This document shows positions 21,941-33,978 of a stretch of DNA of 64,000 nt, in pieces. Below the pieces are notes generated by a model. That model worked only from the letters and a program-made list of their open reading frames with translations. It did not search any database and was not told the origin of the DNA. Location: assembly GCA_032209605.1 (NCBI GenBank), contig JASFXZ010000007.1, forward strand, positions 22,566,264 to 22,630,263, given 5' to 3'. The stretch's first letter is position 1. Every line of letters begins with the position of its first letter. Origin of the DNA: Mactromeris polynyma. Lineage: Eukaryota; Mollusca; Bivalvia; Venerida; Mactridae. The translations under genes were made by a program, and so were the position numbers.

Positions 21941-22069
21941 GATTGCAAGAGGAGCTGATACTAACGACGGAGCCGCTTTGAATGAATGAATGAATTTTAA
22001 GATATTCAATCTATAAGTGTATGCTAAAAACTTTGTCGACTGATTATATCATACTTACAGGAAAACAAA

Positions 22070-23170
22070 ATTCATACTCATGTTTTATATGAATTAATAC
22101 GTGCGAATGATTAACTAATGAAGTTGTTTTCTAATAATGAGAGACAATTTAGGTATCCGACATGTATTGAAGGCGAATGTAAACTTTTTGTCCATGTGTT
22201 CAACACGCGGGGGATACTATATTGCGGACCTGAATGCTTCATACTAAAATAAGATACTGACCGAAACAAAGGCACATTAATTTAAAAAAAAAGCTGTATA
22301 TTTTAAGAGCTATATAAACCCATCACCTGGTTAGTGGATCTTATATTAACCATGTAAATCTATATTGCACAGTTGGGTCATGATACAGGTCAGTAAATGT
22401 GTGTTTTGTACCTTTGAATAACCTGGGTTGTAATGTCCCATCACCAATACAATTCCTGACCTAACCTGAACTTTTATGTACGTATAGATAATTATTTATA
22501 TTTGACCTAGGGATTCTGGTAACATTTTGATAAATTCTCTGTTCGTTTTATAAGTTAATTGTTTTGATTATTATACATGTATTCATAAAATGCAATAGAT
22601 AGATGATATGAAAACTTAGTTTGATGCACACAATTTCTAGCAGATGTTGCTTTTACATTTTGAACATTGCGTGCGGCGAACTGTCCTTATTGGGGAGGGG
22701 GGGGGGGGGGAGAGAGAAATCGAAACCAATCCATATGCGTGTAAACAAAGGAGTCGGTATGTTTCCTAACAATCATTCGGTTTATATCGTATACATTTTT
22801 GTACTTTTGCATTGTCCAGATTTCAATCAAAATATCAATCCCAGCACTTTTCATTCTGTAGATCTCAAAGTTTTGTTTTATGGGATATTGGAATAAACTG
22901 TTACCTGGTAACCAGGAAAAAGCTAACAAAAAAGACTTTTCACTAGAAAAAAATAATTTAATGAAAATTGTGCTAACAATTGAAAACATATCTGTAGAAT
23001 GAACTCGTGCTATCGAATACCACTGAGATTTATTGACTCTCCTCAGTAAAAACACCTCAATTAACCAACATATTTATGGATAATTAAAATTGTATGGCAT
23101 ACCAAACGCAGTCAGTATACTCGTGATTATATCGTATAGTCATACATGTATACTTAAAAATACGAATAAA
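22070..23170. other. Upstream flank of the ZIP gene
   Basis: No gene recognised. It contains a G-rich run (about 22692-22710). A CTGTAAGTATG donor-like site on the - strand near 22060 could end a non-coding first exon of the ZIP gene, but I could not fix its start. Confidence 0.35.
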
Positions 23171-23221
23171 AACAAGAAATACATGTATCTTGAAAAAAGA
23201 CGGTCTGCGCAATTTGAAGGT

Positions 23222-23490
23222 TAAGATTTGTTGTGCAACATAAAAAATGCCGAGATGTTACGATTGCTGGTTAGTCCAGCTCCAAAATGGATTTTGGTAA
23301 ATTCAACGAAATTCAGTGGATTTCGGTAAGGTTATAACGTTCCCTTTATCGGAAGGTTAACCAATCAGCGTCAAGGTTACAAACGTCGTTCGGTTGAAGA
23401 GAAATTGTCTTGGTGGTTAAATGTAAGATTTGATTGGTTTACACAACACAGTTATGCAAATAGCAAAACCGTGTTAGTGCGGCTGCACCG
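23222..23490 (+). repeat. Dispersed repeat, copy 1 (pair with 32282-32550)
   Basis: A block of about 270 bp starting AGATTTGTTGTGCAACATAA and containing TTGGTTGAAGAGAAATT-like and AAGATTTGATTGGTTTACAC stretches recurs in the same orientation at 32282-32550. Inverted ends were not obvious. The class is unknown. Confidence 0.75.
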
Positions 23491-23749
23491 AATAAGATTC
23501 AGAGACCTATAAGACCTGAAATACTATTAAGCTAATTTCCTTAGAAAAAACCTTCATACAAAAAAATCAACATACCTTTAGAAAAACTTATTATGTATGC
23601 ACGGCGGTCATTGGGTTGAGGTAAATCGTATACAACGCAACTTCTTCAGATCATCAACCTTTGGTTGACGCAGAGTTGTGTTGCTTCTGGGAGGTTGTTG
23701 CTCTAGACGGGTTAAATCCATTGAACAACTTACAGGAAAATCTGTTAAC

Positions 23750-24402
23750 GTTGTTACTATTACTATTTATTTATTTTATTGTGTTATTTTGGCCACCGGC
23801 CCATTCACATAATATCAATACAATACATATATATACAATGTGAAGCAAGATCAGGATCAGTGCACACAATGTCATCACTTGACAATACAACAACATAAAT
23901 GTTAGGAAAAAACTGACATGAGTGAGTTCCTGGTTTTAAATGCATAGTATACATACATAGCTAAACCTCTCATAGTGTCAACATTTGTACAAGATATCAA
24001 ATGATTAAATTTATGTAATGTTGGATATGCGACATAGTAATCTGACAAATACATTGAACGAAGGTTCGAATATAGAGGACATATCATTAGGAAATGGTAG
24101 TGGTCTTCTACACAACTGTCACAATAGGGACACAGTCTGTGTTCCCTTAGAATATTAAAATATCTGCCTTGTTCAATCATAAGGTCGTGACTGGAACATC
24201 TAAAAGAAGCTAGGCTGGACCGAAATTTAGAAATATCAATATCTACAATGTAATTTTCTAAACCAAAATCAGGCTTAAACTGTGTATAAAACATTAGTTT
24301 ACTAGTTACAAAGAGGTTATAGCTCAAGAGAGGGCCGCTCTGGAGAACTTGCACTATACGTACCATGTAAATTTCGTAAATTTCTGCTGTAATGGTAAAC
24401 AT
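23750..24402 (-). pseudogene. 3' fragment of a non-LTR retrotransposon (LINE) ORF2
   Basis: An open frame of about 166 codons ends at 23902 and is followed by an A/T-rich tail near 23750-23790 (AATAAAATAAATAAATAG on the - strand). It contains the C-terminal motif usual after the reverse transcriptase of mollusc LINEs: FRCSSHDLMIEQGRY, then CPYC..C..DHYHFLMICPLY (Cys91, Cys94, His101, Cys108 of the frame), a zinc-knuckle-like block. The reverse transcriptase and endonuclease parts are absent, so it is a typical 5'-truncated insertion. The clade (RTE, CR1 or Jockey-like) cannot be set from this piece. Confidence 0.8.
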
Positions 24403-24777
24403 CTAAATGTGTATGTATGCAGTGTCTTTTGATTACATTAGAATGTAAGGTAACGCAATGTTTTGTTTATAATCCGTGCCTAGCTCAAGTATATGACAGA
24501 GATACGGTTTGTAAACAGTGCGATCAACAAACATAACGCGACTGTTCAGGTTTCATATTATATCAGGTAGTTCAACATTTATCTCAGGTTGCTGCAAGCA
24601 TACTCGAGATTATATGGCGATGTTCAAGTGTGTATTCAGTAGATGTGAAGACTTCATCGTCATGAGGTCAATGTGGGTGAAACCTAACGGGCATACTTCA
24701 ACCAGGAACTACGGTGTCCAAAATCAAGACTTCTACTGTGCAAACTTGTTTGTTAAAATTAGCATGGTACCCCACCT

Positions 24778-24930
24778 GTCCAGTTAGCTCAGTCAGTAGA
24801 TCGCTCGACAGCTAATCGATAGGTCCTGTGTTAGAAAACCCGGATGAGGCTTACGTTCTTCCATGATAATCTGACTGACTGAATGAAGATATTTCATCCA
24901 CCACCTGGGTGGTTTATGTGGGAAAGTAGT
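24778..24930 (+). mobile_element. tRNA-derived SINE (family C) joined to the 70-bp satellite
   Basis: The head has TTAGCTCAGTCAGTAGA (A box) and GTGTTAGAAAACC (degenerate B box). The body has TTACGTTCTTCCATGATAAT and CATCCACCACCTGGGTGG. The tail motif CTTGCGGAGGAGCA begins at 24938 and is also the core of the satellite that follows. The copy at 16917-17084 has the same motif once. Confidence 0.75.
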
Positions 24931-26539
24931 CATCTGCTTGCGGAGGAGCAGGCTATGACTGGTTGGTAACACAAGAGCACGAGTTTGGTAAACTGACAGT
25001 CACTTGCTTGCGGAGGAGCAGGCTATGACTGGTTGGTAACACAATAGCACGAGTTTGGTAAACTGACAGTCACTTGCTTGCGGAGGAGCAGGCTATGACT
25101 GGTTGGTAACACGAGAGCACGAGTTTGGTAAACTGACAGTCACTTGTTTGCGGAGGAGCAGGCTATGACTGGTTGGTAACACAAGAGCACGAGTTTGGTA
25201 AACTGACAGTCACTTGGTTGCGGAGGAGCAGGCTATGACTGGTTGGTAACACAAGAGCACGAGTTTGGTAAACTGACAGTCACTTGTTTGCGGAGGAGCA
25301 GGCTATGACTGGTTGGTAACACAAGAGCACGAGTTTGGTAAACGGACAGTCACTTGTTTGCGGAGGAGCAGGCTATGACTGGTTGGTAACACAAGAGCAA
25401 GAGTTTGGTAAACTGACAGTCACTTGTTTGCGGAGGAGCAGGCTATGACTGGTTGGTAACACAAGAGCACGAGTTTGGTAAACTGACAGTCACTTGTTTG
25501 CGGAGGAGCAGGCTATGACTGGTTGGTAACACAAGAGCAAGAGTTTGGTAAACTGACAGTCACTTGCTTGCAGAGGAGCAGGCTATGACTGGTTGGTAAC
25601 ACGAGAGCAAGAGTTTGGTAAACTGACAGTCACTTGCTTGCGGAGGAGCAGGCTATGCCTGGTTGGTAACACGAGAGCAAGAGTTTGGTAAACTGACAGT
25701 CACTTGCTTGCGGAGGAGCAGGCTATGACTGGTTGGTAACACGAGAGCACGAGTTTGGTAAACTGACAGTCACTTGCTTGCGGAGGAGCAGGCTATGACT
25801 GGTTGGTAACACGAGAGCACGAGTTTGGTAAACTGACAGTCACTTGCTTGCGGAGGAGCAGGCTATGACTGGTTGGTAACACGAGAGCAAGAGTTTGGTA
25901 AACTGACAGTCACTTGCTTGCGGAGGAGCAGGCTATGCCTGGTTGGTAACACAAGAGCACGAGTTTGGTAAACTGACAGTCACTTGCTTGCGGAGGAGCA
26001 GGCTATGACTGGTTGGTAACACGAGAGCAAGAGTTTGGTAAACTGACAGTCACTTGCTTGCGGAGGAGCAGGCTATGACTGGTTGGTAACACAAGAGCAA
26101 GAGTTTGGTAAACTGACAGTCACTTGCTTGCGGAGGAGCAGGCTATGACTGGTTGGTAACACGAGAGCACGAGTTTGGTAAACTGACAGTCACTTGTTTG
26201 CGGAGGAGCAGGCTATGACTGGTTGGTAACACAAGAGCAAGAGTTTGGTAAACTGACAGTCACTTGCTTGCGGAGGAGCAGGCTATGACTGGTTGGTAAC
26301 ACGAGAGCAAGAGTTTGGTAAACTGACAGTCACTTGCTTGCGGAGGAGCAGGCTATGACTGGTTGGTAACACAAGAGCACGAGTTTGGTAAACTAACAGT
26401 CACTTGCTTGCGGAGGAGCAGGCTATGACTGGTTGGTAACACGAGAGCAAGAGTTTGGTAAACTGACAGTCACTTGTTTGTGGAGCAGCAGGCTATGACT
26501 GGTTGGTAACACAAGAGCAAGAGTTTGGTAAACTGACAG
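24931..26539. repeat. 70-bp satellite, 23 copies
   Basis: The unit reads CTTGCTTGCGGAGGAGCAGG, CTATGACTGGTTGGTAACAC, then AAGAGCACGAGTTTGGTAAA and CTGACAGTCA. It is repeated with an exact 70-bp period. Variants occur mainly at a few sites (CTTGCTTG/CTTGTTTG, ACAAG/ACGAG, GCAC/GCAA), and neighbouring units tend to share variants. The first unit is continuous with the SINE tail on its left. No coding frame persists. Confidence 0.95.
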
Positions 26540-26544
26540 CCGCA

Positions 26545-28500
26545 TATAATCAAAAAACTGTAGAGAAAAATCCAAAACAAAGAAAGCATACAATCCACTG
26601 TTGATTCTTAGCACATTTAACGTCAGATTAATCGTTGTGATTGAGGTTTTTGCTGATTGTCAACAGTAGAATCGTTCTATACGGCAGTTAGTGTAGTCCA
26701 GACCAGCTTCCCTGGGTTGCCTATCGGTACAAAATATGTTTGAGCTAAGAATCTGTGGTGGAGAGCAATTGATCTTGGGAGCATCATCTTCAGTCAAATT
26801 GTTACGGAGAACATACGCCACACCAAGGGTTGGGACCTTTTAGTGTTGTGCTCTACCGATTGACGCTCTATCGACTTAACTGACTGTGGGCCTCGATATC
26901 AGATATGTATACCACTCATTATAGAGTGAAGTAGTTGAATAACTGAATCGATCAAAGAAGTGCAAAGAAATAAGGAGAAATTGTTGAATCGGACGTAAAG
27001 AAAGTTGAATAAATGCTACCACAATTCTGCGCTTATTTCATTTGTAAAAATAAAAAAATAAAGGTAAAAGTATACTTCGTATCAAGTCTATACCAAGTTA
27101 TATTATGACTTTGATTTAAACAAATATATTCGCAGATCACAACATTGTTAAGCTTGAAATACACATCTTCAAATTAAAACAAACAATTCTGTTCTACATT
27201 ACCAAATAAAAGCAAAACTGTAACTGGAAAGTGTCGGATACTTACTACTTGCATACACATTTACCTTGAAGTTCGTACGATTTGTATCGTGTAACGGGTC
27301 CATAATGATGTGGTTTTATTATATTTATTCATGGAAATGCACAGGTCAATTTTCAGTACTTTTAACAATGTTTTATCTATAAAATGCAGACGCAATAAAT
27401 ATAGTATAAATAGAAACAGATATATGTAATTCATGTATGATAATTGAAAATACTTTATATATATTAACAAGAAGATTTATACATGCATTTAAAGTGCAGG
27501 ATGCGGTTGACGAAACAGCACAATATGCATATAACAGTTAACACTTAAAAGCATTACGCAAGCACTTCAGATCAGGTAAAATGCATTTAGCCTTGATTTC
27601 GGATACGTACATACTAAAACAACAGAAGTTGATTGCTTGTCATCCACGTTGTTAGTACAACATAGACGTGCAAGAAATGCGCACCAAAATGTTTAAAGAG
27701 TCAATGATAATGCCATGGAGATACGTAATATTATGGTAAGGCATTTTCAATGTGTTAATACCCACATTAATTGCATAGAGATTGTAGGGAGATGATGTGG
27801 AGATGACCTTGGGAAGTAATAGAACTACTAACTTACGGTTGTAAAATGTTGTATACTTTAAGTTGTAATGGAACAATTTGACCAAATATTAAGACTCGGA
27901 CAGGATCAAATGCATTCCAACATTATAAGAGTACTCGTATAAAATTATGGACTATTGTTTGCTTGTTTCATATGGTTACCGCCAATACAATAGGCATCAT
28001 AAAATAGTTCTGTTCTTTGTGTATTTGTGAATGTTTACCTTTCTGCATATTTCGAAACAGTAGAATACAAACGACGCATTAACACCTAACAGATAAAAAC
28101 ATTGATGTAGAAATAGAGGTCGTTTGGGATTACTTTGTGAAATGTGATTACGTGTATTTCTTTTTAAATATTATTACACTTACTGAAAATGTTTTTGTCT
28201 TTACAAGACCTTACGCGATAGCAAATCCCCGCTAAATCACTAATGTTTTTTCTATGAGTCAGGCATCAAAGCGGTGGCAATGGCTACTTAAACCTCGTAA
28301 ACAACAGGCAGACTTCGGTCTATATAATATTGATAACAACATTGCATAGTGCAAGTTTTTCTGCAATAAATACCTACGTTTACACATACATTGAGTTATA
28401 AATAAGAACAAAAACGGCATCAAAAGCTTCCCATCGATAACAAAAGTGACTCATCCACTTATCTATCACAGTCAGTGAATCAAAAACATTTAAGAGTGTC
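26545..28500. other. No gene recognised
   Basis: AT-rich DNA with no splice-bounded open frame I trust, and no clear repeat beyond short AT runs. Confidence 0.45.
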
Positions 28501-28505
28501 TTATA

Positions 28506-28683
28506 CAGTAAAATCTCAATAATAAGACCACCCTCGTGACCCTTGAAAACTGGTCTTCTTATTGAGGTGGTCTTAATATTGAGGTTGAATAAAGAGCAAA
28601 ATAATGCAAAAAGCCTTGAAAATTGTGGTCTTAATTTTGAGGCGGTCTTATTATTGAGGTGGTCTTCAAGTGAGGTTTTACTG
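28506..28683 (+). mobile_element. TA-flanked MITE, best-preserved copy (AGACCACC family)
   Basis: 178 bp from CAGTAAAATCTCAATAATAA to AGTGAGGTTTTACTG, with TA at 28504-28505 and 28684-28685. The right end GAGGTGGTCTTCAAGTGAGG is the segment that resembles the 42-bp minisatellite unit at 1155-1828. It ends about 75 bp beyond the stop codon of the neighbouring - strand gene, probably in or next to its 3' UTR. Confidence 0.85.
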
Positions 28684-28758
28684 TATTCTGCCTTAACGAA
28701 TGTGCAAATACAACTTCAAGCAATACAGTAATTGGGAGAATGCATATTTTTCAAACAT

Positions 28759-29532
28759 TTACTGCTTATCACAAGTTCCATCACAATATTCCTGATCACA
28801 GGTGTGTCGCAGAAACTCCGGAATTTGTGGATATTGTTTCTGATAACTTGGGCTCAGAACCACAAACCCGTCAACGTCGTCATTATCCGAAGGCATCAGA
28901 GTGGTTTCTAGTTTCCGGAATCTGGGATCGTCGCGGGGATTATCGTAGAATGTGTATACAGGGAAGAAGTCCCCGAACATACCAGAGTCATCGTAAGAAT
29001 GGTACAATTTCCTTCGGCCAGTGTGAGTTTTGAGTTTTAGCAAAATCTGTTTTTCATGGTCACCAATATTTGGTAACTGAACGTCGCTTAATGAAAATGT
29101 ACTGAACCGTCTGAGCAATGGTAGCTGCGAGGATGATGTTGTTTTCGTTTTGTTCATTTCAATAGTTGGCAAACTTTGTCGGTAGGCTTCCTGTTTAGTA
29201 TACTCTCTTTGTTTTCGGCGCTTTGTAGCAAGCTGCAGGGAGAATGCTCGTCTATGCATGTCCATTAGATTTCCTGCTCTCTGTTGTTCAATTTGAATAT
29301 GAGCCAGCTTGACATCTAGCATTTGTTGTTGTGTGATATTGTCATAGAGAAGTACACGTGACAAACTGGTCTTAGGAACGCCTAACTTCACCACTTTCTT
29401 TCCGTAATTCGGCATAATGAGAGGCGGTTTTTGCATATAACGTGTAATTGTGAAATCTCGTACGAGTTCTCGTTGACAACACCTACTTAAGCGAGATCTC
29501 GCAGGTGCACTTCGTGGCGCTCCCAACGTCAT
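28759..29532 (-). CDS. Unrecognised 257-aa protein
   Basis: A long uninterrupted frame from ATG at 29532 to a stop at 28759. A TAATTTCAG acceptor at about 29552 lies just upstream, so the coding part is probably one exon after a non-coding first exon. The protein starts MTLGAPRSAPARSRLSR (basic, Ser/Arg-rich). Its middle is charged and helix-prone (QQQMLDVKLAHIQIEQQRAG), followed by a KRRKQREYTKQEAYRQ stretch. The C-terminal third is acidic and aromatic (GMFGDFFPVYTFYDNPRDD) and ends HTCDQEYCDGTCDKQ with three cysteines. There is no signal peptide or membrane segment. I recognise no family. The length, composition and acceptor make a real gene likely; no function is proposed. Confidence 0.65.
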   Translation of the reverse strand: MTLGAPRSAPARSRLSRCCQRELVRDFTITRYMQKPPLIMPNYGKKVVKLGVPKTSLSRVLLYDNITQQQMLDVKLAHIQIEQQRAGNLMDMHRRAFSLQLATKRRKQREYTKQEAYRQSLPTIEMNKTKTTSSSQLPLLRRFSTFSLSDVQLPNIGDHEKQILLKLKTHTGRRKLYHSYDDSGMFGDFFPVYTFYDNPRDDPRFRKLETTLMPSDNDDVDGFVVLSPSYQKQYPQIPEFLRHTCDQEYCDGTCDKQ

Positions 29533-29868
29533 GACTGCTGACAAGCACTGAAATTATGTCAAAAATGGTTGCATTACAATTGTCCTCCATATATTTTGCA
29601 AACACATGTACATTTATGTCTCTTATATTAGACAATGCATAACAGGATTCTTCCGAGAGATATTGGCGCAACGTCTTATTTAAGCTAGTTCAGACGAGCT
29701 GAGCTGAACGGTGGTGGGACAAGCTGTTGCCATGCTATTTTGAGTTCCCGGCATGGATTCCAGTAATTTCGAGTCATGAGGAAAAAGTCAATTCCAAAAG
29801 CAAGGTGTTTGTAACAAACTGGTTTAACTGTTTCGAAACTATAATAGTATATGTATGACATAAAATGA

Positions 29869-30073
29869 GCGCTGCTATGGGATGTACAACCTCTTCTGCA
29901 AGTGATGTCATTTCAAGAAAACGCAACATGTGATGTCACTATTTGCAAACAGTAAGCAATATTTACTCGATATGGTCACTTCGTTTTCATATTGCCATAT
30001 GCGGCAAATATTGCTTACTGTCAGTACATGGTGACGTCATATGTGACGTTTTCTGGAAATGACGTCACATACA
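29869..30073. mobile_element. CRE-bearing MITE, second copy
   Basis: It starts GCGCTGCTATGGGATGTACA and matches the arms of the copy at 20262-20498. TGACGTCA is intact at 30032-30039 and 30060-30067; two other positions have decayed to TGATGTCA. The centre contains a long inverted pair around GCAATATTT...AAATATTGC, and the right end is truncated. Confidence 0.75.
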
Positions 30074-30079
30074 AAGTCA

Positions 30080-31130
30080 AAAGGTCAACGGGAAGACTAA
30101 CTGGTGCAAAGAGTAGCGGACCGGTTGCTTGTAATTTTGATATCATCGTCAAAAGGTGAAACACATTTTCAAGATTTTGACGGGACTTTCGCAAACTTTG
30201 ACAAAACCTACTAATTGTCATAAAAATGTTTGTGCGTTCTTATTTACGTGAGCAATGTTGCCTATAAAGTGTGAGGTGATCTGTCGATGATAAAAGATTC
30301 TGGAAAATGTTGACCGTTAAACATAGTGTACGCATCAACGATATTCTCAGCGAATTTCGAATCAACTGTTAAGTAACAGTTATAGTAAGAAAGCCGTCCG
30401 ACCATTAGTTACAAAACGTAAAATGTTAACTAGTACAGCTACATGTGTAATTCTGGTGGGCTGGTTCACTACATCACTGAAATGTAACATAAATACGATG
30501 GGCCCGTTCTATTAATGATTGTAAGAACGTTGATAAACGGACCCAATATTTTTTAAAAGAGAAGAGTGACACAGGGAAGTCCACATACAACACATGGCCT
30601 ACCCACTATCATTCTTAATGTACCTAATACAATAACGAACGGGGAAGGGATATGGAGTAAAACAGAACAGGACAGATGAAATAGACTTAAGAATTCTTAC
30701 GAGTGTAGGACTGTTTCAATATATAAATTTCAATAATTTTACCATCATTAGCACACGTCTATATAATTTTATCTGAGGTAAACTATTCTAGCAGGGCAAT
30801 GTTTGTACTTATACATTACTATGCATAATTAGGAATTAATGTCGGGCTTACAGTCATGTGCCTGAATATAGTCTACGGTAATTAGACGTCTGCAGGACAA
30901 AACTCATGATAAATTATAGTTTTATTTTTCTACACACGCAAGCCATGATGTTCATCACACCTTTTTGTAAGTGTGACAAAAGTCTGACTTATTTTGCGTC
31001 ATAGCCATTATACTAATGAATGCCAATATGCATATACAGATTCATCAAAATGTTGTAACAGAATAATAAGAAATAACACAACGGCATAACGGTAACAAAT
31101 ACTGTTATAATAAAGTAAAGTGTTTATGTA
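30080..31130. other. No gene recognised
   Basis: AT-rich DNA. Around 30260-30360 there is a weak resemblance to segments near 11830-11940 and 37290-37400 (AAATATTG/ATAGACATC/GGTATTCTC), a possible dispersed repeat. Confidence 0.4.
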
Positions 31131-31134
31131 TTAT

Positions 31135-31368
31135 AGTATCACCCCTATGTAAAGGGCTAGCCATTTCTGACTTATGAGACACCTACTGCTGATTCTTATC
31201 CTTTAATGCCAGGCACCATGAAAGTAGGACACACGGTAACCATTATTTAACTAGCTGGCGACTCGTCAACCGGCCATATCAAAACGGACCCCTATTGGGA
31301 TTCGAACATTCGACCTCCCGCTCCAAAGGCGGATGCCTGAACCACTCGGCCACAGGAGATTGTTGAAT
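31135..31368 (-). mobile_element. tRNA-derived SINE (family B), minus copy
   Basis: The - strand head reads TGTGGCCGAGTGGTTCAGGC (A box) and GGTCGAATGTTCGAATCCC (B box), like a Ser/Leu-type tRNA. The body blocks GATATGGCCGGTTGACGAG and ATAAGTCAGAAATGGCTAG are shared with 7155-7412. Confidence 0.82.
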
Positions 31369-31584
31369 GTTATATGTCGTTTTATGGCAGCTGAGTTGAT
31401 TTAGTGTACATCAGAGACTGTGCCTACTTGAAGCTGCCACACTGTGATAGCATGCTGTAGACACCTGACTTGTTACAACACCTAATCACTTTAACCTGAC
31501 ACCTGGCCAAACAGTCCTTGTACTTCCCTAATCATGCAGAGTGTGGGTAATTGAAGTACAAGTATCATATTGACGAATTTGATA

Positions 31585-31660
31585 GGCCGCAGGCTTGGCT
31601 CGAACCCGCGATATGTCGCACTCTCGGAGAACGCTCCACCATTGAGCATTCGAGCCGCTT
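31585..31660 (-). mobile_element. tRNA-like SINE head
   Basis: The - strand reads GGCTCGAATGCTCAATGGTGGAGCG, then GCGGGTTCGAGCCAAGCC. Both pol III promoter boxes are recognisable but the cloverleaf is imperfect, so it is better explained as a SINE than as a tRNA gene. Confidence 0.5.
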
Positions 31661-32281
31661 TGATAACAAACACAAATAGAATCAGAGTTGTTAAGATGTT
31701 CACCACAACGGTAAACATATAAGAAAGCGAAAGTACGTATTGTGTGTCCGAGTTTTCAAAATTTGTACATCATTATTTACATTATCCAAATTATATAATT
31801 TCCGCGTATGCTATTGTATTAAGTTACAATGTACTGTTTGGCTTTTCCGATACCGGCTGTTTTAGTTTCGCAGAAGCGCGACTGTGTTGAACCAGTCAGT
31901 ACTTACTCTCGACACTGCTTCCTGGCAAACCAGTACTTGTATCAGAACGTGATCGAGACTTCAGTCAGATTCGAACATTCGACTTTCAGTATAAGCGTTC
32001 GATCTTTTATCCACCCGGCACACTACATATTCCTCTAACTATTCATATATATATATCGTTTGTCGCGACTTACGTAACTTATATTAATTAACGAATTTGT
32101 GCATATAACTTTTAACAGCACTACTGTTATAATTAATTCTAAACACATAGGGTAGGCATAAATTAAAAAAAGTTCTAGAGCGCATTGATTTTAGTTCAAA
32201 TGTATATTCGCACGTGTCGCAGAACTTATCTATAATGGTTCATTTAAGTTAATATCTCGTTAATATAAACAAGAAATATGA

Positions 32282-32550
32282 AGATTTGTTGCGCAACATA
32301 AAACAATGCCGAGATGTTATGATTGCTGGTCACTCCAGATCCAAAATGGATTTCAAGAAAATTAACCGAAATTCAGGGGATTTCGGTAAGGTAACGTATC
32401 CTTTATCGAAAGGTTAACCAATCCGCGCCAATGTTACAAACGTTGTTCGGTTGAAGAGAAATTACCTTGGTGGTTAACGTAAGATTTGATTGGTTTACAC
32501 AATACTGATATGCAAATACGAAAACCATGTTAGTACGGCAGCGCCGAAAA
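32282..32550 (+). repeat. Dispersed repeat, copy 2 (pair with 23222-23490)
   Basis: It starts AGATTTGTTGCGCAACATAA and follows copy 1 block for block with scattered substitutions and small indels. It ends near CGGCAGCGCCGA. Confidence 0.75.
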
Positions 32551-32559
32551 AAAACATAA

Positions 32560-33640
32560 TACAATATCTTAACTTGGGGTGAATTTTGAAACCTTTTTAA
32601 ACAAGGAATGCTTAATGTGATTTTTGAATGTCCTTTTAAGAAATCGTAAATGTCGAGTTAATTCTAGGAATATCGATACATTTACCTAAAAATAACGTCA
32701 AATACCGTATCGTATTCTTGAGATCCAATCGATTCCTAACACACTCCGTACAAGAAACTAATCCAAGCGTTTCAGTGAATATACTTACAATGTTCAAATT
32801 ATCCGTTAGCAATCAAACTTATTGTTTCCTGAATATAGAAACATCTTACAAATGTTTCAATCTTTAGTGTGCATTATGAACAATAAGATCTTCATTTTAC
32901 GATTACTTAAATCCGTAAATAGCGAAACACACGGAAGCAAATATTTACAAATACAAATTCACCCGATAAACCCCGACATTGTGTAGACAGAAGGCGAGAT
33001 TTAGTGCACATGTATTCGAATTAGAAAACAAGACAGGGGTAAAATGTTTTATAATGTAGATACAATACATAACCAAGTATTTGTTTTACATGGTTAAAGA
33101 TTTATAGGAGTGAATAGACGAAAGATAACGAAAAAATACTCACATTTGATATAGTCTAAGACGCCTTCCATGTTTAATTATCTGAGATGTTATTTATGAA
33201 AGCTCAAACTGTCTTACTTCTACTTCAACTGGTTGTATATATTCGAACGATGTACGTATAAAACTGCTATATTTACAAGAGATTTACAACATTAAGGAAT
33301 TTCGCTGTTCAATTGTAGTCAGTCGGTGTCTATGAAAACATGTCTTTGAATAGGTTTATTTAAGGCTAACGTTTCACATATTAAGTCATAAATCGTATTT
33401 TATTACCGAGTTCGCGTGAACTACACTATAAATGTATGTACCTAAAGTTTAAAACTAGTTTTCCTCTAGGCTCATAAACTATAAATCTATATTGGTTGGC
33501 TTAGAAACCGTGATGGACATTTGGTGTGGAGATACTGCTTCGTTTTTACTTACTCTTTTATTCAACTGTATAAGGATGTATCGTTATTTTTATCATAATT
33601 GTTGTTCAACTATCGTCATTATCATCAATACTTTTTTGGT
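32560..33640. other. No gene recognised
   Basis: AT-rich DNA without a supported exon or repeat. Confidence 0.45.
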
Positions 33641-33654
33641 CACATAAACAGCTA

Positions 33655-33852
33655 TGGTCATGTGGTGACTTTTCTAGCTACTGGGATAGAGGAATGTCCC
33701 AGGGGGACAACTGCGTTGAAATATCGACCTTCCGTTAGCTAGCTGGATAGCTTCCTCGCATAGAAATTCTACATCACGGGAGGGCTTCGAACAGGGGTTC
33801 GGGGCAAGTGATTTGAAGTCAGTGACCATAACCACTTGGCTACAAATGCCCA
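33655..33852 (-). mobile_element. tRNA-derived SINE (family D), minus copy
   Basis: The - strand reads TAGCCAAGTGGTTATGGTCACTG (A-box region), then a B-box-like CTGTTCGAAGCCC, then TATGCGAGGAAGCTATCCAG. The last block and the GGTTATGGTC start are shared with 38755-38985. Confidence 0.7.
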
Positions 33853-33978
33853 ATCATTTTCATCATCATTATTATCATCATAATCATCACTTTATTATCA
33901 TTATTATCATTATTATTGTATTTATTTCCAGCATGACAGAAGTGTAAATAACTATGTCCAAAAGAGCAGTATAACTGG

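Noticed and set aside
28740..29033. 97-aa + strand frame
   Set aside because: It is the antisense shadow of the 257-aa gene on the - strand.
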